Shown here piece by piece: positions 18,166-28,518 of a stretch of 61,259 nucleotides of DNA (its first letter is position 1; each line of letters starts with the position of its first letter). The stretch spans positions 1-61,259 of the forward strand of contig MNDT01000020.1 of the NCBI GenBank assembly GCA_001915065.1, written 5' to 3'. The notes under the pieces are model-generated. The model saw only the letters and a list, made by a program, of their open reading frames with translations, did no database searches and was not told the DNA's origin. The position numbers and the translations under genes were made by a program. The stretch is from an archaeon 13_2_20CM_2_53_6 (lineage in GTDB: Archaea; Thermoproteota; Bathyarchaeia; 40CM-2-53-6).

Positions 18166-18861
18166 CTAGGTGGATCCCGTGATCAATGAAATAACTCCGC
18201 TTGTAAAGAAGATCAGACCGAACGACAGAAGCACGAGCCCCGCTATAATATCGAGTAGCCATCGCGGGACCCGCATCAGATAATCATAGGATATCGCTGA
18301 TACGATGATGAGCACGAGCAGGCTGACCCCGGCTCCGATCAGTGTCCACTGAAAATTGTATGCTCCAGCAGCCGCGAGCACGAGGCTTGCCTCGAACCCT
18401 TCGGTAAGAGTTATTGAAAGAACCGGTAAAGAGTTGGGGACTGAGAACGGGACCACCGAGAGCCTCGGGTCAGCGCCTTCTCGTCTCAAGTCCTTCTCGA
18501 CGACCTCGCGCTCCATCCGCTCCATCTTTTCCCTGAACGACTTGTGCCTGATCGCATACTTGACAAAGCCGCGCAGGAACCGACTAGAGAAATAGAACAG
18601 AACAATGGAGGTTGCGAAATCAATGATGATGACCGGCAGAAGGAGGAAGACCTGTCGCACCGCGAGGAAAGTGACGATCGAACCAAGTCCTCCCATAACG
18701 ACTCCGAAGAGAATATTGTTTCTGCCGAGCTGTTTGATAGTGGCAAGTGAGAGGATGGCGACCTCGCTTCCTTCGACGAGTATTGCCTTGAAGGCGAGAA
18801 GGAACGAACCGATTATGACAACCGTCGGATCAGTCAAGATTCCCTGAATTCCTATGTGCAA
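18166..18861 (-). CDS. Multi-TM membrane protein, possibly FTR1/GDT1-like (COG4280-type)
   Basis: Two related halves with VEGSEVAIL and TEGFEASLVL, REGLE-like acidic motifs. Confidence 0.6.
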   Translation of the reverse strand: MHIGIQGILTDPTVVIIGSFLLAFKAILVEGSEVAILSLATIKQLGRNNILFGVVMGGLGSIVTFLAVRQVFLLLPVIIIDFATSIVLFYFSSRFLRGFVKYAIRHKSFREKMERMEREVVEKDLRREGADPRLSVVPFSVPNSLPVLSITLTEGFEASLVLAAAGAYNFQWTLIGAGVSLLVLIIVSAISYDYLMRVPRWLLDIIAGLVLLSFGLIFFTSGVISLITGST

Positions 18862-18936
18862 ACGGTCCTGTTTGCCCGCGTGTCTTTAGAGTTTGTTAGA
18901 GTGGGCCTTCCCGGCTCCCTCTAGTCGTTTTTCCAG

Positions 18937-19545
18937 TTACCATCGGTCATAGTGCGTAAACTGTTCTAGAGGCTTCCGTCTTGGAGGTCCAAGTTTGACG
19001 GTAGGATATCCAAGATATACCAGACATGCTATCTTGACATGGTCAGGGATGCGGAGTATCTTCTTGACCTCGGGCTCGCCTCGGGTCGATGTGGACCCGT
19101 GGACAGTTAGGCATGTTCCCAGTCCCATCGCATGTGCGGCGAGCATTAGGTTCTGTACAGACGGCAAAATACTGGCATAGCGGACCTCTTCACTCTTGCT
19201 CACCCGGTTCAGGTCTATGCAGCAGTAGATTATCGCGGGAACCTTCTCAGTATTCCTCAGCATCTCGGTCGCGTCATCGTACACTTCCTTCATGCGGCCA
19301 GTCATTCTGGGTCCGCTGCTCAGCCTCTCCAGCCATGTCCTCAACATCGGTTCGGCGAGGCGAGCCTTCACTCTGGCGTCTCGAACAACCACGAACTCCC
19401 ATGGTTGCGTATTGCTACCGGAAGCAGCTCTGGTTGCGGCTTTGAGTATCGAACGAATGATCTCATCTGACACGGGGTCCTGTCTGAACTTGCGAACTGA
19501 TCTTAACGAGTTGATTCCGTGAAGCAGAGTCATCTCTTTCGACAT
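18937..19545 (-). CDS. Nitroreductase family protein
   Basis: SVRKFRQDPVSDEII, AASGSNTQPWEFVVV, ASILPSVQNLMLAAHAMGLGTC. Confidence 0.9.
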   Translation of the reverse strand: MSKEMTLLHGINSLRSVRKFRQDPVSDEIIRSILKAATRAASGSNTQPWEFVVVRDARVKARLAEPMLRTWLERLSSGPRMTGRMKEVYDDATEMLRNTEKVPAIIYCCIDLNRVSKSEEVRYASILPSVQNLMLAAHAMGLGTCLTVHGSTSTRGEPEVKKILRIPDHVKIACLVYLGYPTVKLGPPRRKPLEQFTHYDRW

Positions 19546-19606
19546 GGCGCTCTGCCGCTGTAATTCTCAAGGTTAAAGGCTCGCGCCAACATGGAATAAT
19601 CCCCGT

Positions 19607-20236
19607 TTGTCCAAAACGTCACCCGCTAGATTGAAGGTTGCAGTCGACCTGGACGGGGTCTTGGCAGAGTCGATGCTCGTCTGGTGCGACCGAGCCAACA
19701 AGGAATTCGGGACACACCTGAAAATGGAGGAGCTAGACAGCTGGTCCTCTTGGAAGAGATTCTCTATCTCCAAAGACGACTTCTACCGGCTCCTCGACCA
19801 GACTTGGATAGACTGGGAACAGATCCCGCCAACCGAGCCTGGACTCGCAGACAAGGTAGCGCGGATCGAGAAGTTTGGAGACATAGATATCGTAACCGGC
19901 CGTAGCAAGGGTACAGAAGCGGCCGCGAAGAGTTGGGTCGAGAACCAGAAAGTTCGATACCGCCATTTCGTCAGGGTCGCTGGTTGGCGAGACAAGATCC
20001 ATCTCAACTATGACGTCTATATCGACGATGCTCCCGACTTGATGCCGCTCGTCTCGCACAACCCGACGGCTTGGGCCATTCTCTACGACCGGCCCTGGAA
20101 TCGGGACGTGCCGCGCATGCGGAAGGTTCTCAAAGCCGAGAGGTGGAGGCAGATTCCAGGATTGTTGAAGAAGATACAGGAAGTCAGGATACAGAATGAT
20201 GGTTCCAGGAAACCAGACTCTTATACGAGAACGTGA
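19607..20236 (+). CDS. HAD-superfamily 5'(3')-deoxyribonucleotidase-like protein
   Basis: VAVDLDGVLAESMLVW, DIVTGRSKGTEAAAKSWV, DVYIDDAPDL. Confidence 0.75.
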   Translation: MSKTSPARLKVAVDLDGVLAESMLVWCDRANKEFGTHLKMEELDSWSSWKRFSISKDDFYRLLDQTWIDWEQIPPTEPGLADKVARIEKFGDIDIVTGRSKGTEAAAKSWVENQKVRYRHFVRVAGWRDKIHLNYDVYIDDAPDLMPLVSHNPTAWAILYDRPWNRDVPRMRKVLKAERWRQIPGLLKKIQEVRIQNDGSRKPDSYTRT

Positions 20237-20263
20237 CGCTGTCTAGAAATCGAGGGCATACTA

Positions 20264-20674
20264 TTGAAAGGCGAATACCAGGCCCCGAACGAGCTAGTCT
20301 ACACAAAGGAGCATGAGTGGCTCCGATTAGAGGGCGACAAATGTCGCATAGGCGTCACGGATTACGCCCAGGCCTCGCTCCACGAAATAGTATATGTTGA
20401 CCTGCCCAAGGTAGGGGCGAAGGTGGCTCAGATGCAGAGCCTCGGAACCGTGGAGTCAGTCAAGGCCGTGGCCGACGTATACAGCCCCATCGCCGGTGTC
20501 GTCCTCGAAGTCAACAATGAGCTCTCCGACGCCCCCGAACTTGTCAACAAGAGTCCCTACGAGAAAGGATGGATCACCGTAATCCAGCCGGACGATCTGA
20601 AGAAGGATCTCCCCTCACTAATGAAGCCCGAAGCCTACCGGGACTTTGTGAAGAAGATCACCGAGAAGAAATAG
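20264..20674 (+). CDS. gcvH: Glycine cleavage system H protein
   Basis: YTKEHEWLRLEGDKCRIGVTDYAQASLHEIVYVDLPKVG, GTVESVKAV lipoyl-Lys motif. Confidence 0.95.
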   Translation: MKGEYQAPNELVYTKEHEWLRLEGDKCRIGVTDYAQASLHEIVYVDLPKVGAKVAQMQSLGTVESVKAVADVYSPIAGVVLEVNNELSDAPELVNKSPYEKGWITVIQPDDLKKDLPSLMKPEAYRDFVKKITEKK

Positions 20675-20821
20675 CTGCCATTCTGCAATATGCGTCAACT
20701 GTTTGGTCTTCAACTCCGACCACTCTCAGGCTTCTCGAATCTGAACGCACTTTTGGGCACCTAGGAAGTTTATTTCTCAGAAGTACAATGCAATAGACCC
20801 TCAACCATCGGGGATCTCGCA

Positions 20822-23677
20822 GTGCAAGAAGCATTCACTCTACTCTCACCGCCCTTGAAGGGTCTTCTGCAAGAGACTGGGATCTCCGCCCCAACCCCTC
20901 CTCAGGCAGAGGCGATTCCCTTCATCGTTCAAGGCGAGAATGTCTTAGTCATCGCGCCAACTGGATCAGGGAAGACAGAGGCTGCTCTCCTACCACTCAT
21001 AGACAAGATGGTCCAGGACGGGAATCGACAAGGAATCTCGCTGCTCTACATCACTCCCCTCAGAGCACTAAACCGCGATCTCCTCAAACGACTCCAGGTC
21101 TGGTCAGCTAAACTAGGCTTCACGGTCGAGGTCAGGCATGGTGACACTCCTGCGGTTGATCGCCGGAGAATGGCCGGGAGACCCCCGGATCTTCTGATAA
21201 CTACTCCGGAAACACTGCAGGCAATCCTTCCTGGAAGGAGGATGAGACAGCACCTTCGGCATGTCAAGGCAGTAGTGGTCGACGAGGTTCACGAACTGGC
21301 GGGAGATCGTCGCGGCGTCCAGCTGACAGTTGGGCTAGAACGACTGAGAGAAGCGCGTCCGGAAGGGTTCCAGAGAGTGGGACTCTCGGCGACCGTTGGG
21401 AATCCCGAAGAGATTTCTCGATTTCTCGGCGGCTCTGAGCCGGTCAGGATTGTTCAGATTCCTCTTGGCAAAGATACACGGTACAAGATCGAGTATCCGC
21501 CCCCCGGTGAGGAGGATCAGGAACTCGCTCGACGCCTCTACACGGCCCCTGAGGCTGCCGCACGACTGGCCTTGGTATCTGATCTTGTCGAGGCGCACGA
21601 TTCGACTCTGATCTTCGTCAACAGCCGGGTCAACGCTGAGATGCTCGGCTCGAAGTTCAACATGATGGACCAGAAGATAATGGTCCACCATGGCTCGTTG
21701 CCCAAAGAAGAGCGGGTCCGGGCTGAGGAAGCCTTCAAGGCCCGCCAGATCAAGGGACTAGTCTGCACGAGCACCCTAGAGCTGGGCATCGACATCGGCT
21801 CCGTCGACCTCGTCGTCCAGTACATGTCCCCGCGGCAGGTAAACAGCCTCGTCCAGCGAGTAGGGAGATCCGGACACAGTCTGACCAGGACCTCACAGGG
21901 AGTTCTAGTATCTGTTTCGACAGAGGATCTCTTGGAGTCGATAGGAGTCATCGAACTAGCCAAGGAGGGCCGGCTCGAGCCAACAATCATCCACCACGGG
22001 GCGCTCGATGTCCTCGCGCATCAGATCGCCGGCCTATTGATGGACTCTGAAGGCAGCGTCTCCTTCACACACATCAAGCAGGTCCTGTCGAGAGCGTTTC
22101 CCTACTCTAGGCTTGAGGATGCTGAGCTGGAGAAGGTTGTCGAGTTCATGCGGAAGATGGGCTACCTCAAACGAGACGATCAGCATCTCTACCGGACTTC
22201 TCGGACGAGACTGTACTACTACGAGAACCTCAGCATGATTCCGGACGAGCGGCGCTATCCCGTGATTGATCTAACCAACCAGCAGTCGGTGGGGATACTC
22301 GGCGAAGAGTTCATGCTAACAATGGCTCATGTCGGCCTCAACTTCATCGTCAAGGGACGGGTCTGGCAGATGAAACAGATCACCGACGATGGGAAAGTGT
22401 ACGTCCTACCCGTGAACGATCCTACCGCGGCCATTCCCGGATGGGATGGCCAAATACTCCCGGTGCCGGGCACTCTTGCCGTCCGAGTTGGCGAATACCG
22501 GAAACAGATCGATAGGTTGTTGGACGAACACAAGGCCCGCGCTCCTGTTGTCGAGAAGTTCTCGCGAATATGGCCTGCGGACCCGTATGGAGTACGCAGG
22601 GTCGTTGAAGAGATAGAAACCCACAGAGCCACAGGCGCACCAGTCCCGACCAACGATCGGGTCCTGATCGAAGGATTCGACCGCTACATCATAATTCACA
22701 CCCACTTCGGAGACGTCCTCAACTTCACCCTAGGCGAGGTGATCGAGGAGCTCTTCCGACGCCAAGGCCTCGTGCGAATGTGGTGGTGGGACTCTTACCG
22801 GATACTGTACGAGATGACGGCGGACACGGCAGACCTGGATCTTGAAGATCTCTTCCTAAAACAGGTCTTCGGGGTTGACGAGCCAGTCCTGGGAGGCGCC
22901 TGTCACGGTGTCTTGCACCGACACTTTCCCTGGGAACTGCAGATGAAGCAGATCGCTGAGAGGTTTGGAGCATTGAGCCGTGGACGACTCATGTATGGTG
23001 GCGCAATGAAAGAGCTACAGGTCCGTTTCCGGCTGACCCCAATCTACGACGAGACCATTCGCGAGGCGCAAGTCGAACGGGCCGACTTTGAAGGAGTCAA
23101 GAAGATCTTCAAGCAGATCAAAGAACAGAATATGGAAGTCAGATTCTTCCGATCAAGAGACAAGCCGACACCACTAGCTTATCACATCCTCTACCGCCAT
23201 GTTGACATTCCAGAGCTGATTGCTCCGGAGAATTTTGCAGCCGACAATATGGCGCGGCTGCGGATCTCGATTGAAGGACGAGCCATCGACCTGCTCTGCT
23301 TCGAATGCGGGAGTCTCGCCACCGACATCACGATCGCCGATCTACCCGCTAATCCTTCCTGTCCGAAGTGTAGCTCCAAACTTCTAGCGCCTGTCTTCTG
23401 GTCTAGTGGTTATGTGGCAGGCGTTCTCCACAAAAAGCGAAACAAGCAAGCACTGGACGAGAATGAGCAGAAGGCGTTGACTAGGGCGCGCCGTTCAGGC
23501 GATCTGGTCATTGCATATGGGAAGAGGGCTGTTATCGCACAGTCTGTTTACGGGATTGGTCCTCAGACAGCCAGCAGGGTCTTATCGAAGATGCATGAGA
23601 GCGATGATGAATTCTACAGGGACCTCTTAGAGGCCAAGCTACAATTCATAACAACAAGACCTTACTGGAACAATTGA
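20822..23677 (+). CDS. lhr: Lhr-family superfamily 2 helicase
   Basis: APTGSGKTEAALLPL, VDEVHELAGDRRGVQL, CTSTLELGIDIGSVDLVVQ, QRVGRSGHSL; Lhr-type C-terminal extension with two Cys pairs. Confidence 0.93.
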   Translation: MQEAFTLLSPPLKGLLQETGISAPTPPQAEAIPFIVQGENVLVIAPTGSGKTEAALLPLIDKMVQDGNRQGISLLYITPLRALNRDLLKRLQVWSAKLGFTVEVRHGDTPAVDRRRMAGRPPDLLITTPETLQAILPGRRMRQHLRHVKAVVVDEVHELAGDRRGVQLTVGLERLREARPEGFQRVGLSATVGNPEEISRFLGGSEPVRIVQIPLGKDTRYKIEYPPPGEEDQELARRLYTAPEAAARLALVSDLVEAHDSTLIFVNSRVNAEMLGSKFNMMDQKIMVHHGSLPKEERVRAEEAFKARQIKGLVCTSTLELGIDIGSVDLVVQYMSPRQVNSLVQRVGRSGHSLTRTSQGVLVSVSTEDLLESIGVIELAKEGRLEPTIIHHGALDVLAHQIAGLLMDSEGSVSFTHIKQVLSRAFPYSRLEDAELEKVVEFMRKMGYLKRDDQHLYRTSRTRLYYYENLSMIPDERRYPVIDLTNQQSVGILGEEFMLTMAHVGLNFIVKGRVWQMKQITDDGKVYVLPVNDPTAAIPGWDGQILPVPGTLAVRVGEYRKQIDRLLDEHKARAPVVEKFSRIWPADPYGVRRVVEEIETHRATGAPVPTNDRVLIEGFDRYIIIHTHFGDVLNFTLGEVIEELFRRQGLVRMWWWDSYRILYEMTADTADLDLEDLFLKQVFGVDEPVLGGACHGVLHRHFPWELQMKQIAERFGALSRGRLMYGGAMKELQVRFRLTPIYDETIREAQVERADFEGVKKIFKQIKEQNMEVRFFRSRDKPTPLAYHILYRHVDIPELIAPENFAADNMARLRISIEGRAIDLLCFECGSLATDITIADLPANPSCPKCSSKLLAPVFWSSGYVAGVLHKKRNKQALDENEQKALTRARRSGDLVIAYGKRAVIAQSVYGIGPQTASRVLSKMHESDDEFYRDLLEAKLQFITTRPYWNN

Positions 23678-23693
23678 ATTCTGTTGCCTAGGG

Positions 23694-24593
23694 TCAGCGT
23701 GCTATTTTTGCGATAATCTGAGACGGTCTCTTGCTTCTTAGCCTCTCCGATCTAGGAATCCTATTCGTGTCCCTTCTGAACAGAAACTCAACCTTCCAGC
23801 CCGACTGAGAGTTACCAGCCAGTTTCTGTTTGATGATTTTTCCCAGTCCACGATCTATCTCGAAACCCCAGCTGCTACGCCCGAGTTCCTGGGCAACCTT
23901 CATGGTGGTTCCTGATCCGAGGAACGGGTCCAGAACTGTTTCGCCGTGAAAGCTGAAGAGTCTGATTAGCCGTTTCGGAATCTCTTCCGGGAATGCTGCT
24001 ACGCCCTTCTCCAAACGCTGGCCCATAGGCAGAACGTTTGTAATGTTCCACACAGTCAGAGCCCACCCCTCACCATTGTAGGCGTCTATCGGAATTCTCG
24101 ACTTCTCGAGCTCCTTTGCAGGGAGCCCTCGTAAGTATGAGTAGTCGAACTTCCCCTTCTGGAAGACGAGAATGCTTTCCTGAATATTGTCCGGATAATA
24201 GTACATCGGATAGGGGTGCTGAATTACGACCCCGCTACGACGGCTTATTCGTACGTATCCTTTCGGTTTGACCCATACGATCCTGTCTCTGTATCGAAAA
24301 CCTGCATCGAGCATCAGCCTCGTAACATCAGCAACAACGGGATACTTCTGACCCTTCACTAGCATATCGTCAGTGACGAAGCATGCTACCCGCCCAGGGG
24401 CCATCACACGATACAGATCTTTGGACAGATCTCGAACAAGTTGGAGGAACTCCTCGTATGTCTCGAAGAGGTCGGGATATTCGAAAGGTGCATTGTAGTA
24501 TGGTGGGCTCGTGACCATTAGGTGGATCGTGCCATCAGGGATTTCCTTCATAGTCTTGCAGTCGCCGAAGACAACCCGATGGAATGGTTTCAA
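23694..24593 (-). CDS. Site-specific DNA methyltransferase (beta class, N4-C or N6-A), orphan
   Basis: VTSPPYYNAPFEYPD (motif IV), DPFLGSGTTMKVAQELGRSSWGFEID (motif I); no restriction endonuclease nearby. Confidence 0.9.
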   Translation of the reverse strand: MKPFHRVVFGDCKTMKEIPDGTIHLMVTSPPYYNAPFEYPDLFETYEEFLQLVRDLSKDLYRVMAPGRVACFVTDDMLVKGQKYPVVADVTRLMLDAGFRYRDRIVWVKPKGYVRISRRSGVVIQHPYPMYYYPDNIQESILVFQKGKFDYSYLRGLPAKELEKSRIPIDAYNGEGWALTVWNITNVLPMGQRLEKGVAAFPEEIPKRLIRLFSFHGETVLDPFLGSGTTMKVAQELGRSSWGFEIDRGLGKIIKQKLAGNSQSGWKVEFLFRRDTNRIPRSERLRSKRPSQIIAKIAR

Positions 24594-24821
24594 TCGAGAA
24601 CGATGAGCCGATGTGGAGTTCCACTTTAAAGATTGATGACTTGTCTCGGAAGGCCACTTTCACATTGACTCCGCGGGTCCTTGTTCCCCCACTTATCCCA
24701 CTCTCTGCAAACAAGGAACCAGCGGGGGCTTGCCACCGATATTCCTCTCAAGCGAATCGGGTGTCTTTCAGGAAAGCGTTTTCTACGAGAATAGTAACTT
24801 GAAAGATGGGCGGCCGCATCG

Positions 24822-26978
24822 TTGCTCAATCCTCTAATATCCCATGTTCAAAGCGAAGCCTCCTCAAGCGCACAGCGCCATCATCTCAACAATCTCGCAC
24901 GAAAAGGACGTGGTAGCTCCAAACCAGAGACGAACTCGCAGATCACTCAGAGAGGCATAGCAAGAAGGTCAAGGTACTATCTTTGCGGAACCATCTTCCT
25001 CGTACTTTTTTTCTCGATTGCGAATGCGAGCGGCGGTCATGAAGCTGGGATTAAGGCCACTCTACCAGGGCCTATCCCTACCGTTGTAGGAGACTCTTCT
25101 TTCAGTTACTCTTCGCAGTGGGGCTCGTACGGCGGCCCGATAATGCCCAACGGAGTTACGGTGGACCCCTCGGGCAACGTGTACATCGCCGACGCCAAGA
25201 ACTATGCCATAGTCAAGCTGGCAAGAGACGGATCATTCGTCACCTCATGGGGATCCTACGGCACAGGACCCGGACAGTTCCGCAATCCAGAAGGGGTTGC
25301 TCTTGACGCTTCCGGAAACGTGTACGTTACAGATTCAGTCAACAACAACCTTGAGAAGTTTACGAACGCAGGCATTTTCATTACGTCCTGGAGCACTTGG
25401 AATACGACAAACGTCCTCAGGAACCCTATAGGTCTGAGCGTCAATGCTACCGGCTTCGTGTATGTCGCAGACCAGGGAAACCAGCGGGTGGAGATCTTCA
25501 GAAGCGACGGAACCTACGTAAGTTCGTTTGGTGGTCTAGGCTCGAACCTAGTTGGAAAGTTTCAGAGCCCCTTCGGGGTGGCAGTAGGGCCCACGTACGT
25601 CTACGTGAGTGACGCTTCATTTCAGTCGGGTAATATTACAGAATTCACGAAAACGGGAGGTTTCGTCTGCGCATGGGGGAGCAGCTCCTTGTTTCAGCCC
25701 GCGATGGTAGCCACGGACAACGTGTCCAACGTATACGTCACCGACAATCTTGAGAACGATGTTGTGAAGTTTAGCGCGTGCAACGACACGGCTGTCTGGA
25801 TTTCAGGCTCAACAGGCGGTTTCCCAGGACAGTTCAACAGTCCGGTTGGCGTGGCCGTCGACAGCGGGATGAACGTCTATGTCGGGGACTCAAACAACTT
25901 TAGGATTCAGAAACTATCAGCTGGCACAGGAGGCTACCTCTCGAGTCTCACATACCCAAGACCGGGCATGTTTTCTAATCCCTATGATGACGCATTTGAC
26001 GGCCTAGGCCACGTCTATGTTGCGGATGAGGGCAACAATCGGGTTCAGATGTTTTCACTAGCCGGAGTTTTTGTGCTGGCTTGGGGAACGACTGGAACCG
26101 GAAACGGCCAATTCAACGCTCCAGTCGGAATCGCGCTCGACCATGCTGGGAACGTCTATGTGGCCGACTCATCGAATAATCGAGTAGAGAAATTCTCTCC
26201 AGACGGCACCTTCATCACAACGTGGGGTACGTTCGGGGCCGGCAATGGACAATTCTATAGCCCGTTCGGCGTTGCGATCGACAGCTCAAACAATGTCTAC
26301 GTGACGGATTACTCCAATAACAGAGTCGAAAAGTTCGACAGTTCGGGAATTTTCCTGGCAAAATGGGGATCCTCCGGCGCAGGTAACGACCAGTTCAGCG
26401 GTCCAATAGGGATTGCAGTGGACGGCTCGAACAATGTGTATGTCAGCGACTCGTCCAACAATCGCGTCGAGAAGTTCACGAGTTCTGGTACTTTCCTGAC
26501 AACTTGGGGAAGTTTTGGTTCAGGAAATGGACAGTTGAATTTTCCGGGGCATTTGTCTTTGGATTCAGCTGGAAACGTGTACTTGGCGGATACTTACAAT
26601 AACCGGCTCCAAGAGTTTACCGGCAGCGGCACGTTTCTCACATCCTTTGGAACAGTGGGCTCGGGAAACGGCCAATTAGTCTATCCTGAGGGTCTAGCGA
26701 TTGACAATTCGGGAAATGTCTACGTCTCTGATACAGGCAACCCATCAGGAGTTGGCAATAGCCGGATTGAAGTCTTCGCCCCGGCATCGGGGAGCGTTGG
26801 CGGAGTTACAGTGCCAGTGGACAAATTTGCTTTGCTAGCTGTGTATCTAGGCCCTCTGCTGGCGGCCTTGGGAGCAGTGATCACACTAATCATTCTTGCC
26901 AACAGATACAGATACATGAAACAAGCGACAGCGGTCGGAAATTGTACAACGATTCCGCTGTTCCTAGCTCCGCATTGA
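24822..26978 (+). CDS. Secreted NHL-repeat beta-propeller protein with C-terminal TM anchor
   Basis: At least 10 repeats of GxFxxPxGIAVDxSxNVYVxDSSNNRVEKF; signal-like YYLCGTIFLVLFFSIANA; C-terminal TM. Confidence 0.88.
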   Translation: MLNPLISHVQSEASSSAQRHHLNNLARKGRGSSKPETNSQITQRGIARRSRYYLCGTIFLVLFFSIANASGGHEAGIKATLPGPIPTVVGDSSFSYSSQWGSYGGPIMPNGVTVDPSGNVYIADAKNYAIVKLARDGSFVTSWGSYGTGPGQFRNPEGVALDASGNVYVTDSVNNNLEKFTNAGIFITSWSTWNTTNVLRNPIGLSVNATGFVYVADQGNQRVEIFRSDGTYVSSFGGLGSNLVGKFQSPFGVAVGPTYVYVSDASFQSGNITEFTKTGGFVCAWGSSSLFQPAMVATDNVSNVYVTDNLENDVVKFSACNDTAVWISGSTGGFPGQFNSPVGVAVDSGMNVYVGDSNNFRIQKLSAGTGGYLSSLTYPRPGMFSNPYDDAFDGLGHVYVADEGNNRVQMFSLAGVFVLAWGTTGTGNGQFNAPVGIALDHAGNVYVADSSNNRVEKFSPDGTFITTWGTFGAGNGQFYSPFGVAIDSSNNVYVTDYSNNRVEKFDSSGIFLAKWGSSGAGNDQFSGPIGIAVDGSNNVYVSDSSNNRVEKFTSSGTFLTTWGSFGSGNGQLNFPGHLSLDSAGNVYLADTYNNRLQEFTGSGTFLTSFGTVGSGNGQLVYPEGLAIDNSGNVYVSDTGNPSGVGNSRIEVFAPASGSVGGVTVPVDKFALLAVYLGPLLAALGAVITLIILANRYRYMKQATAVGNCTTIPLFLAPH

Positions 26979-27087
26979 ATTAGGCCGCGACCTGGACGGA
27001 TCGAAGGCAGTGTCTACCGTTCTATTTTTGAGGCGTCTTACAAAAAGAGGGTTTGGGAGGATTCTCCTCCCCCGTCTTCACTTTAGC

Positions 27088-28518
27088 CTATGCTGCTGCT
27101 AGGTCGACGATCAGTTGGTCGACGATAGGTGAGCCGATGCCTGATGCGACATCATAGCCCGTTCCTGCCGAGAAACCAACAGATGAACCGACCAGTTGGT
27201 CGTTGCCCACGGTGATGTCATGGAAGTCGGTCGCATAGCGGGCGCTGTGGTAGATGCCATAGAGGACCGGGTTCAAGTCACCGATTGGACCCTTACCCAG
27301 GCTAGCGCGAGCCTGGTTCGCCAAAGCAATGATGCCAGCCCATTGCGGTGAGCCGGCACTGGTTCCCCCGACGATGAACAGGACTGGGCTTCCGAGGCCT
27401 CCATAAACCACTAGGACGCCGCCGTCGATGGCTGCGTTGTAGTCTACGTCTGGGCCTCTAGCTGATAGGCCTAGGCCGGTCTGGTATGATGGGACGCCGA
27501 AGATTATGCTGGGTGCTCCACCTGTGGCAGCTCCGAAGCTGGGCTCGTTCCAGATTTGTTCGCCGCCATAGCCGTCAGGAACGCAGTTTGGCGGGACGGT
27601 GCGGCCGAGGACGCATGGTCCGTGGTAGCTGGAGAGGCCTGATGTGCATGAGAAGGGTGTAGAGGTTGGGCAGGGAGTGAGGGTTCCGGTTGCATTGTAT
27701 GGAAGTCCCTGAGTGCCGGTTACGGCGGTGTTGTGGAGGTCTGAGGCTGGGAAGTTGGACATTTCAGTACCAAAGCCGAAATCTGCGCCGGTGTCGCCTG
27801 CTGATGCGAAGAACGTGTCGCCCATGGCGACTCCGTTCGCGTAGTTGGTCTGGGCTTGCATTATCTGGCCATTGTTGGCTGTTAGAAAGATCTCAGGTAT
27901 TCCGAAGCTTTGGGAGAAGATGGCGCCTGGAAAGGCGGCGATGGCGGCAGCTTCTGCCTCGTTGATTGCGTTTCCTGAGGAGGTGGCTGCTACGTCTAGG
28001 ACGATGTTGGCTCCTGGGGCCATTGCATGTGCGTATTGTACATCAAGGCTTGTCTCGATTGTCCATGAGAACACTCCGTGCATCGGATTCGTGTTAATGT
28101 TGACATGGGGACATGTGCTGGTGTCGAAGGGTTTGGGAGAGTTTCCGCAGAATATTGTGAAGGATGGCGGGGCCGGGATTCCGAAGAGCGAGTCAAACAG
28201 TGCCAGGTCACTTTCAACGGTGGGGCTTCCGAAAGCGTCGACGATGACGATCGTCTGTCCCGCGCCGTCGATGGTGGCGGTGGACGGGTACTCGTATGCT
28301 TTCTTGATGAATGATGGTGAGTAGCATACGATGCTACCGAGGGAAGCGTTTTTGCAGAGAGGAAGTCCCTGGGGCAGAGTTGTCAGGGGGCCGAGCTGAA
28401 CATAGCTCAGGTTCGGTGCGTAGTTGAAGTTGAGCAGGCTAGTTACGGGGCCTATGCTCATTGGGGTTAGCATTAAGGCGGCAATTGTTAGGGTTGATAT
28501 TGCGAGTATTTTCTTCAT
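27088..28518 (-). CDS. S53-family serine peptidase (sedolisin/kumamolisin-like), secreted
   Basis: IETSLDVQYAHAMAP (ExxxD), SAGDTGAD, FIVGGTSAGSPQWAGI; signal peptide MKKILAISTLTIAALMLTPM; TATA-like TTATATT about 26 bp upstream of ATG 28518. Confidence 0.88.
   Translation of the reverse strand: MKKILAISTLTIAALMLTPMSIGPVTSLLNFNYAPNLSYVQLGPLTTLPQGLPLCKNASLGSIVCYSPSFIKKAYEYPSTATIDGAGQTIVIVDAFGSPTVESDLALFDSLFGIPAPPSFTIFCGNSPKPFDTSTCPHVNINTNPMHGVFSWTIETSLDVQYAHAMAPGANIVLDVAATSSGNAINEAEAAAIAAFPGAIFSQSFGIPEIFLTANNGQIMQAQTNYANGVAMGDTFFASAGDTGADFGFGTEMSNFPASDLHNTAVTGTQGLPYNATGTLTPCPTSTPFSCTSGLSSYHGPCVLGRTVPPNCVPDGYGGEQIWNEPSFGAATGGAPSIIFGVPSYQTGLGLSARGPDVDYNAAIDGGVLVVYGGLGSPVLFIVGGTSAGSPQWAGIIALANQARASLGKGPIGDLNPVLYGIYHSARYATDFHDITVGNDQLVGSSVGFSAGTGYDVASGIGSPIVDQLIVDLAAA

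Noticed and set aside
24584-24829. Small ORFs in the gap between the methyltransferase and the NHL gene
   Set aside because: Overlapping frames in a divergent promoter region; no recognisable motif.
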